A stretch of DNA of 64,000 bases, from assembly GCA_965249215.1 (NCBI GenBank), contig CBDFLN010000002.1, forward strand, positions 744,001-808,000. Reading direction: 5' to 3'. Shown piece by piece: positions 11,708-20,458 of the stretch; positions within the stretch are counted from its first letter, which is position 1; each line of letters starts with the position of its first letter. The position numbers were made by a program, and so were the translations under genes. The notes under the pieces were generated by a model. That model searched no databases and was not told the origin of the DNA. It was given only the letters and a program-made list of their open reading frames with translations. Origin of the DNA: G963667675 sp965249215. GTDB taxonomy: Bacteria > Chloroflexota > Dehalococcoidia > Lucifugimonadales > UBA3495.

Positions 11708-12142
11708 CTACGACGGTTCCGCAACGAAAACCGGAATCCGGCGTGTCGTGCGGTCTTGGTACTCCTCGTAGGGCGGGAAGGCCGCGACCGCCAACTCCCA
11801 GAGCCGCGCCCGTTCCCCGGAGTCCTCGACTTCGCGGACCCGCATTGCGTACACCGCTGTCTCATCTCGAATCTCTACGCTGCCGTCGGCCCGAAGGTTA
11901 CGCACCCACTCCGGATTCGTCGGCGCGCCGCCCTTGGACCCCACCAGCACGTAGTTGTTCCCGTCCTTCACCCGCATCAGAGGCGTTTTGCGGATTGCCC
12001 CCGTACGGTTCCCAAGGTTCGTCACGATGATTACCGGCAGGCCCGTATCTCGTAGCGTCGTTGCTGCGGTCCCTCCGCTGCCCTCGTAGAGCTCCACCTG
12101 CTCACGCACCCAAGCGGCAGTTGACGGTATGTATTCGGCCAT
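11708..12142 (-). CDS. DUF385/DDN-like (F420-linked nitroreductase family) oxidoreductase
   Basis: A 144-aa protein of the deazaflavin-dependent nitroreductase (DDN) split beta-barrel family. The conserved core is visible: VIIVTNLGNRTGAIRKTPLM, then YVLVGSKGGAPTNPEWVRNL, and the closing YQDRTTRRIPVFVAEP. Family members use F420H2 or a related flavin to reduce quinones or nitro compounds. The ATG at 12142 has an AGGAG ribosome-binding site 7-8 bases upstream. It stands alone between repeats and sppA. If the host makes F420 this is probably a quinone reductase; the exact substrate cannot be told. Confidence 0.85.
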   Translation of the reverse strand: MAEYIPSTAAWVREQVELYEGSGGTAATTLRDTGLPVIIVTNLGNRTGAIRKTPLMRVKDGNNYVLVGSKGGAPTNPEWVRNLRADGSVEIRDETAVYAMRVREVEDSGERARLWELAVAAFPPYEEYQDRTTRRIPVFVAEPS

Positions 12143-12426
12143 AGTTCGCTCCTAATCCAGGTTCCAGGCTGTTCGTCCTCACATGATATGCCGGAGCACC
12201 TCCGTGTCAATCGCAGGGAACGCCGGGACAAACCGGGCGGCGCCCACGCGGGGCGTATAACAGCACCTCTATTGTCGGTGCACTAGCCTGCCGCCTCATG
12301 TGCGATGGCTTCGCAGACGGTCTGCCGCAGCGTAATGGTCCCATCCAGGGCGAATGCGGCAATCCTCACGAGGCACCCGGTGAAATCAAACCTGAACCGC
12401 CTGACCCATCAGGCTCTTGGCGGATT

Positions 12427-14142
12427 TCATTCGCCGGCATGGCCCTCAAACCCTGCCAGCCCGCACAGATACAGGGTCTTGCCGCCGCCCAGCAGGCGCA
12501 GGCCGTCCAAGGCATAGTCGACGATGGAGGAGGGGTCTGACGGCATGGGAGGCTGTTCCTGGCCTCGGTCGGCGGGCACTTCCCGCACCCGGGCGCGGGG
12601 GTGCATGCCGGCCAACTCCCGGGCCTTGGCCAGACCGCTCTCCAACCCGCCCAGTTCGTCGACAAGCCCTTTCTCCAAGGCCTGGCTGCCAGTCCACACC
12701 CGGCCGCCTCCAACGCCGTCGGCATCGTCCCGGGACATGGACCGCGAGGCGGCCACCCGGTCCAGGAACACGTCGTAGGCCCGCTGGATACTGTCCAACA
12801 TAATCTTGCGTTCCTCATCGCTGAAGGGACGGTCGGAAGCCTCGAGGTCAGAGTGCTGTCCCCTGCTAATAGACTCGCGGCCCACCAGAAGCTTGTCCAG
12901 CAAGTCGGAGAGCACCATCTTGCCCGACAACACGCCGATGGAGCCGGTGACTGAGCCGGGACGGGCGACTATCCACCGGGCGGGAGTGGACACGTAATAT
13001 CCGCCGGAGGCCGCCACCGGGCCCATGACCGCCACTAAGGGCTTTTTAGCCGCCAGCTTCTGCAGGGCGGCCGCCATGGCTTCCGACGACGACGCCGAGC
13101 CGCCAGGGGAGTCCACGTAGACCACCACCGCGGCCGCTCTTGCATCGGCCAGTGCTCGGCGGGCCTGCTGGACCACCGACAGGTCTCCGGCCCGCTTATT
13201 AAACAGGATGGGCGCGGGCAAGGGGGACTTGAATGGCGGCTTGCGGCTGCGGCCGTCTACGATGGCGCCTTCGATGCGAATGAGGGCTACGTAGCGGCCG
13301 CCCGACACCGGCGGCGGACGCAGCAGCTTGGGCTTGGCGTCCTCCCAGGTCGCCAACCGGGCCGGCTTGCCATCAGTTCTGAGTTTGGCGCCGAGATACT
13401 CGGGCAGGTCCTCCTCGCTGATCAGTCCGTCAACGACACCGGCTTCTAAGGCCCGCAGGTCGGTGTATGGAGCGCCGTCCACCAGGGACCTGGCGGCGGT
13501 CTCATCTATACCGCGGCCGGAGGCAATCGCGGCAACAACTTCTTGGAAATGGGAATCAGCCAGCCAGTTGCTCATTTCCCGCGCTTCGTCGGACATGCTG
13601 GAGCGCATCAGAGGGTCGGCGGCGGTCTTGTAGGGACTTATCTGGATAAAGTCGGCCTGTACGCCCACCCGCTGCAGTGCGTCTCCCAGGAACACCGCGG
13701 CGCCGTGCAATCCCAGTGGAGACGCCTCGCCGCCGGTCTGCAACAGGACCTCGTCGGCCGCCGCTGCCACGTAGTAGGCGGTGTTGTCGTAGCCGGTTGC
13801 CCAGGTGACGACCTGCTTTCCCGCCGAACGCAGATTGGCGATGAACTCCCGCAAGGTCTGCGCCTGGGCCGGGGCCATCTCCAGTTTGCCCAAGTGAAGC
13901 ACCACGCCCTTTACGCGGGGGTCCTGCTGCAAGGACTTGAATTGCTCGCCCAGCTCCTGCAGGCTTATCTGCGCCGCCGGGAACAGCCGCCGGCGCACCC
14001 ACCCGGCCCGGGGAGCCTTTAGCTCGGGAAATGCCCCATCGAGAATGAAGGCCACGTAGTCGGGCGGACGTTTGAGCCGTTGGCGGAGGTTGCCGAGGGC
14101 CCAGAGCAGATAGCGCAGCCAGAAGACGGGGAGCTTTAGCAT
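12427..14142 (-). CDS. sppA: Signal peptide peptidase SppA, long (67K-type)
   Basis: A 571-aa membrane-anchored serine/lysine protease that degrades signal peptides and other membrane peptides. The N-terminus has one hydrophobic stretch (FWLRYLLWALGNL). Two tandem S49 domains are present, as in the long SppA form. The catalytic Lys is in SPYKTAADPLM of the first domain (near residue 170). The nucleophile Ser is in GPVAASGGYYVS of the second (near residue 377), where GSIGVLSGK follows. The conserved VVVYVDSPGGSASSSE is intact. The C-terminal ~50 residues are poorly conserved and end in Gly/Leu-rich sequence. Likely a single-gene unit: a repeat block lies upstream and an empty gap downstream. 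Confidence 0.93.
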   Translation of the reverse strand: MLKLPVFWLRYLLWALGNLRQRLKRPPDYVAFILDGAFPELKAPRAGWVRRRLFPAAQISLQELGEQFKSLQQDPRVKGVVLHLGKLEMAPAQAQTLREFIANLRSAGKQVVTWATGYDNTAYYVAAAADEVLLQTGGEASPLGLHGAAVFLGDALQRVGVQADFIQISPYKTAADPLMRSSMSDEAREMSNWLADSHFQEVVAAIASGRGIDETAARSLVDGAPYTDLRALEAGVVDGLISEEDLPEYLGAKLRTDGKPARLATWEDAKPKLLRPPPVSGGRYVALIRIEGAIVDGRSRKPPFKSPLPAPILFNKRAGDLSVVQQARRALADARAAAVVVYVDSPGGSASSSEAMAAALQKLAAKKPLVAVMGPVAASGGYYVSTPARWIVARPGSVTGSIGVLSGKMVLSDLLDKLLVGRESISRGQHSDLEASDRPFSDEERKIMLDSIQRAYDVFLDRVAASRSMSRDDADGVGGGRVWTGSQALEKGLVDELGGLESGLAKARELAGMHPRARVREVPADRGQEQPPMPSDPSSIVDYALDGLRLLGGGKTLYLCGLAGFEGHAGE

Positions 14143-14760
14143 GGGGGCAACCTTTCCGGTCCTCCCGTGCGCCCTTCGATTTCCCTCAGGGCGAACGCGT
14201 GGTATGGGTCGGGAGCCGCGCTTTTGCGGGGGATTAGTGCTGTTTTGCCCATGTTTTGCTCAGAAACGGATGAACCTTGCTGTGTGCCAGGGGTTTTAGA
14301 CTCCGGTTTGAGGCCGGAATGACGGGTTTGAGGGTGGACTTCTCCGCCCGTTCCCCCCGTTCATACTTCGAGAGCCTCAGCACGAACGGGGGGAACTCCA
14401 TGTCGACGAACGGGGGGAACTCCATGTCGACGAACGGGGGGAACTCCATGTCGACGAACGGGGGGGCTCCAAGGCGACCAGACGAACGGGGGGCTCCAAG
14501 GCGACCAGACGAACGGGGGGAACTCCAGACGACAGGGCGAACGGGGGGGCTCCAAGGCGACCAGACGAACGGGGGAACTCCAGACGACAGGACGAACGGG
14601 GGGGCTCCAAGGCGACCAGACGAACGGGGGAACTCCAGACGACAGGACGAACGGGGGGGCTCCAAGGCGACCGGGGCTGTGCTGGGACGGCCTCGGCGTC
14701 GACGCTTGGGCGGCCGGGGGGCCCGATGTCCGTACTTCAACGTATAAATGACGTTTGTCC
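14143..14760. repeat. Intergenic repeat block with 24-29-bp arrays
   Basis: A 'tccggtttgaggccggaatgac' palindrome lies at about 14301-14322. After 'cttcgagagcctcagcacgaacgg' (about 14367-14390) there are three units of a 24-bp repeat (gacgaacggggggaactcca-type, starting at 14405, 14429 and 14453). Alternating longer units with 'ctccaaggcgaccagacgaa' and 'ctccagacgacaggacgaac' then run to about 14670. No gene is supported; Pro/Arg/Ser-rich frames on both strands come from the array. Confidence 0.8.
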
Positions 14761-17385
14761 TCAGTCCCGGTAACCGTCGAGCCAGGCAGCGAGTTCGTCC
14801 TGGTTGCGTTCCAGCCACTTGATGTTCAGCCGCATTCGCTCCACGGACTGGCGGATGGTCCGGTCGGCGGCCGGCGCGGGGTGCTCGGCGAAGAAAGTCT
14901 CCACGTCGTCCAGGCTCTCCTGGCTGGTAAAGCTGCCGCACATGGCCACCAACCGCATCAAGCCGAACCCACCGGTGCCGTAACGCCGGTCAAACTCGGG
15001 CCAGTTGGACTTTAAGAAGTCCCAGGCCAACCGGCGTCCGTGGGAATTGGCGGCTACGCTGGACACGACGCTGATGGTGTCCTGCAGCCGTACGTCCGAG
15101 GACAACGACCGTTCCAGCGTCTCGGTCAGCAACTCCTGGTCCTCGAAGCGGGCCAGCGCCATGAGAAGGCGCATCTTCTCTTCTTGAAGCTCAGCCTCTT
15201 TCTCCAGCGTCCACAGTTGGTCGTATACAGCCCGGTTTCCTGCCTGGGCGGTGAGGGCAAAAACCACTCCTCTGATGTCCGGGGGCACAGCTTCCCGGTC
15301 ATGGAGATGTTGCTCGAAGAGCTCCCTGGCACGGGCCAGCAGGTCCTGGTCGCCGTAGCTGCCCGCCTGGCTCAGCACTATGCTGCGCAACAGGGCGTCC
15401 AGGTGTCCCTCGCCGCTCCGGGCCTCCCATCCGACGCGGTTGGCTGCGGGTTTGAACACGGCGCGGGCGAATCCCTGGTAACGTTGGAAGACATGCCCGC
15501 CGGTAAGCAGCACTTCCAGGTCCCGCAGGTTGCTGGAGAGGTCGCCCCACACCGACGCATCGGTCTCGTCACCATAGCCCTGGGCCAGCGAGAGGAACCG
15601 GGTTATGGGCAGGTGGCCGCTTTTGGACAGGGAGTAGGCATCGTTCTGAATGCCCAGGCGGTCGGCCGCCGACAGTTCTTTAGTCCTGATGGCCGGAATT
15701 AGCCGGTCCCAGTCCTCGGGCCGGTAGTTGACCCGGAAAAATCCGGTCTGCTCGGGGTTAATCTTGAACCATTTACCGTCCCCGTTCTCAGGGGGGCCAT
15801 CCAAGGCGAGGCTGGCCTGGCGGCCGTCCATCACTATCGTTGCCGGTTCATCGCCCCCGCTGGAGACGCGGACGGGGATTTTCCATATCTCAGGCCATAC
15901 CTCCGGTTCCGGGCCGCGGTCTTCCAGCAAGCGGTCATACACGAAACGCTCCTGGGAAACGGTCAACTGGCGTCCGCCTGACGTACTTGAGGCCTCGACC
16001 TGGAGCACGGGGTATCCCATCTGCTTGGTCCAGGTATCCATGATGGAGGTAACCGGTTGCCCGGAGGCAGACTCCAGGGCGGACCACAGGTCCTGGGTGC
16101 GGGCGTTGCCGTACTGGTGGGCGGCGATGTATTCCCGGAGACCCTGACGAAAGGTCTCAGCCCCCAGGAACTGCTCCAGCATCCTGATGATGGACGCGCC
16201 TTTTGAATAGCTGATGGCGTCGAAAAGCTGGCTTACCTCTGCGGGGTTGTCGACTTCCTGTTCGATGGGGTGGGAATTCTTGAGCCCGTCCAGGGAGAGG
16301 GCGCGGGTGGTGTCCATGTTGACGAACTGAGTCCACATCTCCCATTCGGGGAACAGCCAGTCCACCGCCTTGGTGCCCATCCACGAGGCGAAGCTCTCGT
16401 TGAGCCACAGGTCGTCCCACCATTGCATGGTGACCAGGTCGCCGAACCACATGTGGGCCATCTCGTGGGCCACCACCTCGGCCACCCGCTGCCTGGTGCC
16501 CGCCGAAGAGTTGGCCTCGTCCACCAGCAGGGCGATCTCCCGGTAGGTAATCGCGCCCCAGTTTTCCATGGCGCCTGCGGCAAAGTCGGGCAGCGCTATG
16601 TGGTCCAACTTCTCCAAGGGGTAGGGAATGCCGAAATAGTCGTTGAAAAAGCTCAAGAGGCTAACGGATGTATCCAGGGCAAAGCGTCCCTGCTCTTCCT
16701 TGCCGGGGGTGGTCCAGACGGCTACTTGCGTCGGCCCTCCGGCGCCTTGGTATTGGGCCTGAATTGCAGTGAGGTCGCCCACCACGAAGGCCAGCAAGTA
16801 GGTTGACATAACCGGTGTTTCGGCAAAGCGAAGCTCGGCAACTCCGGGCCGCGGCTGGGACTCCTCCTCCACCGGGGTATTGGATATGGCTTTCAGGCCG
16901 GCGGGTATGGCGAGGGTGACTTGGAACGTCGCCTTGCACTCCGGCTCGTCCCAGCAGGGAAAGGCGCGGCGGGCGTCGGTGGCCTCGAACTGGGTGGCGG
17001 CCATATATCTCGTTTCGCCGTCGGGGCCGGTGTACTGGCTGCGGTAGAAGCCGTGGAGCTTGTCGTTGAGGGCGCCGGTGAAGGTCAAGGCCAGGTCGTA
17101 GCGGCCCGGCGCGACAGTCTCGCCAAAGTCCAGGGTCACGGTCTCACGGGCGGCGTCCAGGCGGATGTCTTTGGTGCTTACGGCAGCGCCGTCCCGGTTT
17201 AAGGCGGCTGAGTGCACCTCGAGTTCGATGGCGTTCAAAACGATCTCGGAGACCGATTCTGCCACGTCGATGGCGACGGTTTCCTCACCATCGAAGGTAA
17301 ACCGCTCCAGGTCCGGCTCCAGGCTGATTGCATACCTGGCCGGGCGGACCGTAGCCGGCAGAACGAACTCGTTAGAAGTTGACAT
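14761..17385 (-). CDS. M1-family zinc aminopeptidase (aminopeptidase N-like)
   Basis: Removes N-terminal residues from peptides. The 874-aa protein has the M1 exopeptidase motif GAMENWGAITY (near residue 272) and the zinc site HEMAHMWFGDLVT with the distal Glu in WLNESFA (near residues 305-330). The C-terminal half is the helical ERAP1-like domain. I place the start at the ATG at 17385 rather than 102 bp upstream, because AAGGAG lies just before it and the extra 34 residues are Arg/Ala-rich and unlike the family. No signal peptide is seen, so it is probably cytosolic. It stands alone between a repeat block and the toxin-antitoxin pair. Confidence 0.94.
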   Translation of the reverse strand: MSTSNEFVLPATVRPARYAISLEPDLERFTFDGEETVAIDVAESVSEIVLNAIELEVHSAALNRDGAAVSTKDIRLDAARETVTLDFGETVAPGRYDLALTFTGALNDKLHGFYRSQYTGPDGETRYMAATQFEATDARRAFPCWDEPECKATFQVTLAIPAGLKAISNTPVEEESQPRPGVAELRFAETPVMSTYLLAFVVGDLTAIQAQYQGAGGPTQVAVWTTPGKEEQGRFALDTSVSLLSFFNDYFGIPYPLEKLDHIALPDFAAGAMENWGAITYREIALLVDEANSSAGTRQRVAEVVAHEMAHMWFGDLVTMQWWDDLWLNESFASWMGTKAVDWLFPEWEMWTQFVNMDTTRALSLDGLKNSHPIEQEVDNPAEVSQLFDAISYSKGASIIRMLEQFLGAETFRQGLREYIAAHQYGNARTQDLWSALESASGQPVTSIMDTWTKQMGYPVLQVEASSTSGGRQLTVSQERFVYDRLLEDRGPEPEVWPEIWKIPVRVSSGGDEPATIVMDGRQASLALDGPPENGDGKWFKINPEQTGFFRVNYRPEDWDRLIPAIRTKELSAADRLGIQNDAYSLSKSGHLPITRFLSLAQGYGDETDASVWGDLSSNLRDLEVLLTGGHVFQRYQGFARAVFKPAANRVGWEARSGEGHLDALLRSIVLSQAGSYGDQDLLARARELFEQHLHDREAVPPDIRGVVFALTAQAGNRAVYDQLWTLEKEAELQEEKMRLLMALARFEDQELLTETLERSLSSDVRLQDTISVVSSVAANSHGRRLAWDFLKSNWPEFDRRYGTGGFGLMRLVAMCGSFTSQESLDDVETFFAEHPAPAADRTIRQSVERMRLNIKWLERNQDELAAWLDGYRD

Positions 17386-17587
17386 AACGACTCCTTGCTG
17401 GTTATAACCCAGGGTCTTTGCCCGTCCTCCGGCGTTGGGCAGGGCCGGGCGTTTAGCGGCAGAGGCTTTGCGTTGGTAGTTTACCACCGTAGGGGGCGGG
17501 CGGTCTGCCCTGGGGGGCTGGCGTCACTGAGAGAGGAGCTTGCGCAAAGTAAAGCGGCCCCAGGATCTTTCTGGCTTGAAACCCCAG

Positions 17588-17613
17588 TGATAGCAATGCA
17601 ATCATGCTATAAT
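17588..17613 (+). promoter_or_regulatory. Promoter and probable operator of the FitAB-type pair
   Basis: A consensus -10 TATAAT lies at 17608-17613, about 30 bp before the antitoxin ATG. An inverted repeat TAGCA (17591-17595) and TGCTA (17605-17609) overlaps the -10; read wider it is TGATAGCA and TGCTATAA. FitA proteins are RHH repressors that bind inverted TGATAGCA-like half-sites, so this is a likely autoregulatory operator. No good -35 is visible. Confidence 0.55.
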
Positions 17614-17642
17614 AGTATGAGATGCTAAAAGGAGGAAACTTC

Positions 17643-17888
17643 ATGGCCAGTATCACGGTGCGCAACCTTGACGACAGCCTGAAGCGGCGGCTGCGCATCA
17701 GGGCGGCAGAGAACGGCAGGTCCATGGAACAAGAGGCGAGGGACATCCTGAGAGCAGCCTTGGACGAGGAGGCGGCCCCTGCCAGAAACCTTGGAACCGC
17801 GATTCACGAATTGTTCAGACCCTACGGCGGCGTGGAGTTGGAGACCCCGGCCAGGGGTCCAATGCGTGAACTCCCAAGGTTCGATTGA
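17643..17888 (+). CDS. FitA-like ribbon-helix-helix antitoxin
   Basis: An 81-aa antitoxin. The N-terminal ribbon-helix-helix DNA-binding region is clear: MASITVRNLDDSLKRRLRIR, then AENGRSMEQEARDILRAAL, the classic FitA/Arc-like pattern. The C-terminal tail should wrap the PIN toxin. The ATG at 17643 is chosen because AAAGGAGG precedes it by about 7 bases; an in-frame ATG 21 bp upstream overlaps that site. It ends 10 bp before the toxin start. It should bind its own promoter with the toxin as co-repressor. Confidence 0.92.
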   Translation: MASITVRNLDDSLKRRLRIRAAENGRSMEQEARDILRAALDEEAAPARNLGTAIHELFRPYGGVELETPARGPMRELPRFD

Positions 17889-17898
17889 GGTTGTGTCA

Positions 17899-18321
17899 AT
17901 GTTCGTCCTAGATACCAACGTTGTCTCAGAGCTCATGCGGGAAGCCCCTGCGTCCAGAGTCCGTGCATGGTTGGACGCTCAGCTAACGAGCGCTCTGTTT
18001 ATTACCGCCATTACCGAAGCTGAGATTCGAACGGGCATCGCTGTCTTACCCGATGGGGACCGCCAGCGAGGACTGAACGCCGCAGCGGAGCGCGCCTTTG
18101 GCGTGCTGTTCGCCGAACGTATCTTGCCCTTTGACAGCGATGCAGCGCAAGCCTATGCCGCGATAACAGTCGCGCGCCGTGTCGCTGGGCATCCCATCAG
18201 CCAAACCGACTGCCAGATAGCTGCGATAGCCCGCTCCCGAGGGGCGTCGGTGGTGACAAGAGACGTGGATGACTTTGAGGGGAGCGGGGTCGAAGTAGTC
18301 AATCCCTGGGCAATTGGATGA
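17899..18321 (+). CDS. PIN-domain toxin, FitB/VapC family
   Basis: A 140-aa PIN-domain ribonuclease toxin. MFVLDTNVVSELM carries the first acidic residue. ITAITEAEIRTG carries the conserved Glu. QTDCQIAAIARSRG and VVTRDVDDFEG carry the later Asps, so the four-acid metal site looks complete. It follows the FitA-like antitoxin by 10 bp and is surely co-transcribed. Family members cleave RNA, often tRNA, in the absence of antitoxin; the target here is unknown. The pair may act as a small stabilising module next to leuC. Confidence 0.92.
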   Translation: MFVLDTNVVSELMREAPASRVRAWLDAQLTSALFITAITEAEIRTGIAVLPDGDRQRGLNAAAERAFGVLFAERILPFDSDAAQAYAAITVARRVAGHPISQTDCQIAAIARSRGASVVTRDVDDFEGSGVEVVNPWAIG

Positions 18322-18431
18322 CAGTTGGCGGCGCTGGGTGGGGGCCGTGAATCGTATGTCACGTGGATGGCCCGGCGCATCGCGGCGATGGGAGGGTAGC
18401 TCGGGCGCAGCCCGTGCCCAAGGTGTGGTGA

Positions 18432-18437
18432 TATAAT
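18432..18437 (+). promoter_or_regulatory. Possible -10 box for leuC
   Basis: TATAAT about 104 bp before leuC. The expected -35 position (around 18409-18414) does not match TTGACA, so this is only a candidate. No leader peptide or T-box was recognised in the 18322-18540 gap. Confidence 0.3.
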
Positions 18438-18540
18438 TTCCACTGCCGCATCTGGGGCCGCAGGGTGAGGCGCCAGGTGGATGTAACGGCGTCCGACCGC
18501 CAGCGCGGTTGGCAGACTAAGGCCGGGAGTTTGGAGCAAT

Positions 18541-19941
18541 ATGCCGCCTGACACGATGTTCGAGAAGATTTGGGACGCCCACGTGGTGCATGCCGAGCCG
18601 GGCGAAGCCGCTGTCCTATATGTCGATCTGCACCTGGTCCACGAAGTGACGTCTGCGCAGGCGTTCGACGGGCTGCGGCTGACGGGCCGGCAGGTGCGGC
18701 GCACCGACCTCACGGTGGCCACCGCCGACCACAACACCCCCACCTGGGACTTGTCCCTTCCCGTGACCGACGAGATATCCAAGAAACAACTGGACGCCCT
18801 CTCTAAGAACTGCGAAGAATTCGGCGTAACCCTGTACGACCGGTTCAGCCCCATGCAGGGCATCGTCCACATCATCGGGCCTGACCTGGGGTATACCCAG
18901 CCGGGCAAGACCGTGGTCTGCGGCGACAGCCACACCTCGACCCACGGAGCAATGGGGGCCTATGCCCTGGGGATCGGGACGTCTGAGGTCGAGCACGTGC
19001 TGGCCACCCAGACATTGCGCCAGTTCAAGCCCAAGTCCATGGAAGTGCGGGTGAACGGTCCCCTGCCATCGGGGGTCACGGCCAAGGACCTGATCCTGGG
19101 CATTATCGGCCGGATCGGCGTCAACGGCGGCGTGGGGCACGTCATCGAATATACCGGCGAGGCAATCCGCTCCCTGTCCATGGAAGGGCGGATGACGGTG
19201 TGCAACATGAGCATCGAGGCCGGGGCAAGGGCCGGGATGATCGCGCCCGACGATACGACATTCGAATACCTGCGGGGCCGCCGGTTTGCTCCCCAGGGCA
19301 AAGCGTTCGACGAGGCCGTCGAGCAGTGGCGCGCATTGCCCACGGACGCGGGAGCCTCTTATGACAGGGTGGAGGAAATCGAAGCCTCAAGCCTGGAACC
19401 CTTTGTCACCTGGGGCATCAATCCCGGAATGGTCGTCCCGGTTACGGGCAGGGTGCCGGACCCCGCGTCCATAGCCGACCCCAACGAGCGGGAGGTTGCG
19501 GAGCGGGCCCTAACGTACATGGACCTGGAACCCGACACCGCGATGACCGACGTGAAGATAGACCGCGTTTTTATTGGCGCCTGCACCAACGCCCGGCTGG
19601 AAGACCTGCGGGCGGCAGCCCAGGTGGTCAAGGGGCGGAGGGTGCACCAGGAAGTCTATGCCATGGTGGTCCCAGGGTCCGCTCTCATCAAGAAGCAAGC
19701 CGAGGAAGAGGGGCTGGACCGGATATTCACCGACGCCGGGTTCGACTGGCGGGTTGCGGGATGCTCGATGTGCCTGGGGATGAACCCGGACATACTGGAG
19801 CCGGGGCAGCGGTGCGCTTCGACGTCTAACCGCAACTTCGAAAACCGCCAGGGCAAGGGCGGCCGCACCCACCTGGTGAGTCCGGCCATGGCGGCGGCGG
19901 CGGGGGTCGCCGGGCATTTCGTAGACATCCGGGAGTGGTGA
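18541..19941 (+). CDS. leuC: 3-isopropylmalate dehydratase, large subunit
   Basis: With LeuD it isomerises 2-isopropylmalate to 3-isopropylmalate in leucine synthesis, using a [4Fe-4S] cluster. The 466-aa length is right for the bacterial LeuC type. Conserved blocks include VCGDSHTSTHGAMG (first cluster Cys), IGACTNARLEDLRAA (second) and AGCSMCLGMNPD (third). The ending SPAMAAAAGVAGHFVDIREW is typical. ATG at 18541 with a weak GGAG upstream. The partner leuD lies 1.6 kb downstream, separated by a repeat block and rmuC, which is an unusual arrangement. Confidence 0.96.
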   Translation: MPPDTMFEKIWDAHVVHAEPGEAAVLYVDLHLVHEVTSAQAFDGLRLTGRQVRRTDLTVATADHNTPTWDLSLPVTDEISKKQLDALSKNCEEFGVTLYDRFSPMQGIVHIIGPDLGYTQPGKTVVCGDSHTSTHGAMGAYALGIGTSEVEHVLATQTLRQFKPKSMEVRVNGPLPSGVTAKDLILGIIGRIGVNGGVGHVIEYTGEAIRSLSMEGRMTVCNMSIEAGARAGMIAPDDTTFEYLRGRRFAPQGKAFDEAVEQWRALPTDAGASYDRVEEIEASSLEPFVTWGINPGMVVPVTGRVPDPASIADPNEREVAERALTYMDLEPDTAMTDVKIDRVFIGACTNARLEDLRAAAQVVKGRRVHQEVYAMVVPGSALIKKQAEEEGLDRIFTDAGFDWRVAGCSMCLGMNPDILEPGQRCASTSNRNFENRQGKGGRTHLVSPAMAAAAGVAGHFVDIREW

Positions 19942-20458
19942 GGGGTTACTCCCGCAAGGTTGCCGGATTGCCGCGATATGCCGGGCGCGGCCGTTCGCGG
20001 TGAGGCTCGCTGAGTGCGTTTGCGGTGAGGTCCTGGAACCGTCCGAACGCACGTTGCGCCGGACTCCAATCCGTTCATCCTTCGAGAGCCTCAGCACGAA
20101 CGGATTGGAGTCTGGTCTGCGAACGGGGGGAGTCTGGCAGGCGAACGGGGGGGCCAGCCGGGGAACAGAGGGGAGCCCGGCCGGGGAACTGGGCAGCCCA
20201 AGGGCGGCAATAGCGCGCCAGGCTGGGGAACGGGGCAGCCCAAGGGCGGCAGTAGCGCGCCAGGCTGGCGAACGGGGCAGCCCAAGGGGCGGCAGTGGCG
20301 CACTAGGCTAGCGAACGGGGCAGCCCAAGGGCGGCAGTAGCGCGCCAGGCCGGGGAACGGAGGGGAGGCCATCAGGCGAACGGGCTAAGGGTAGAAGAGA
20401 ACGGGCTGGGGTGGACTCGAATCAACTGAGGCAACACGCCAGCCGGAGGTGACCGCCA
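19942..20458. repeat. Intergenic repeat block with a 41-43-bp array
   Basis: After 'cgttcatccttcgagagcctcagcacgaacgg' (about 20072-20103) come short irregular units. About four units of a 41-43-bp repeat (gaacggggcagcccaagggc-type, ending in gcgcgccaggctgg) then follow at about 20186-20356. The array again grows from the GAACGG end of the interspersed element. The last ~60 bp before rmuC carry its ribosome-binding site (GGAGGTGA at about 20444). No coding content. Confidence 0.8.

Noticed and set aside
11525..12055. Plus-strand frame overlapping the DDN-like gene
   Set aside because: It lies opposite a gene with clear family motifs and a good ribosome-binding site.
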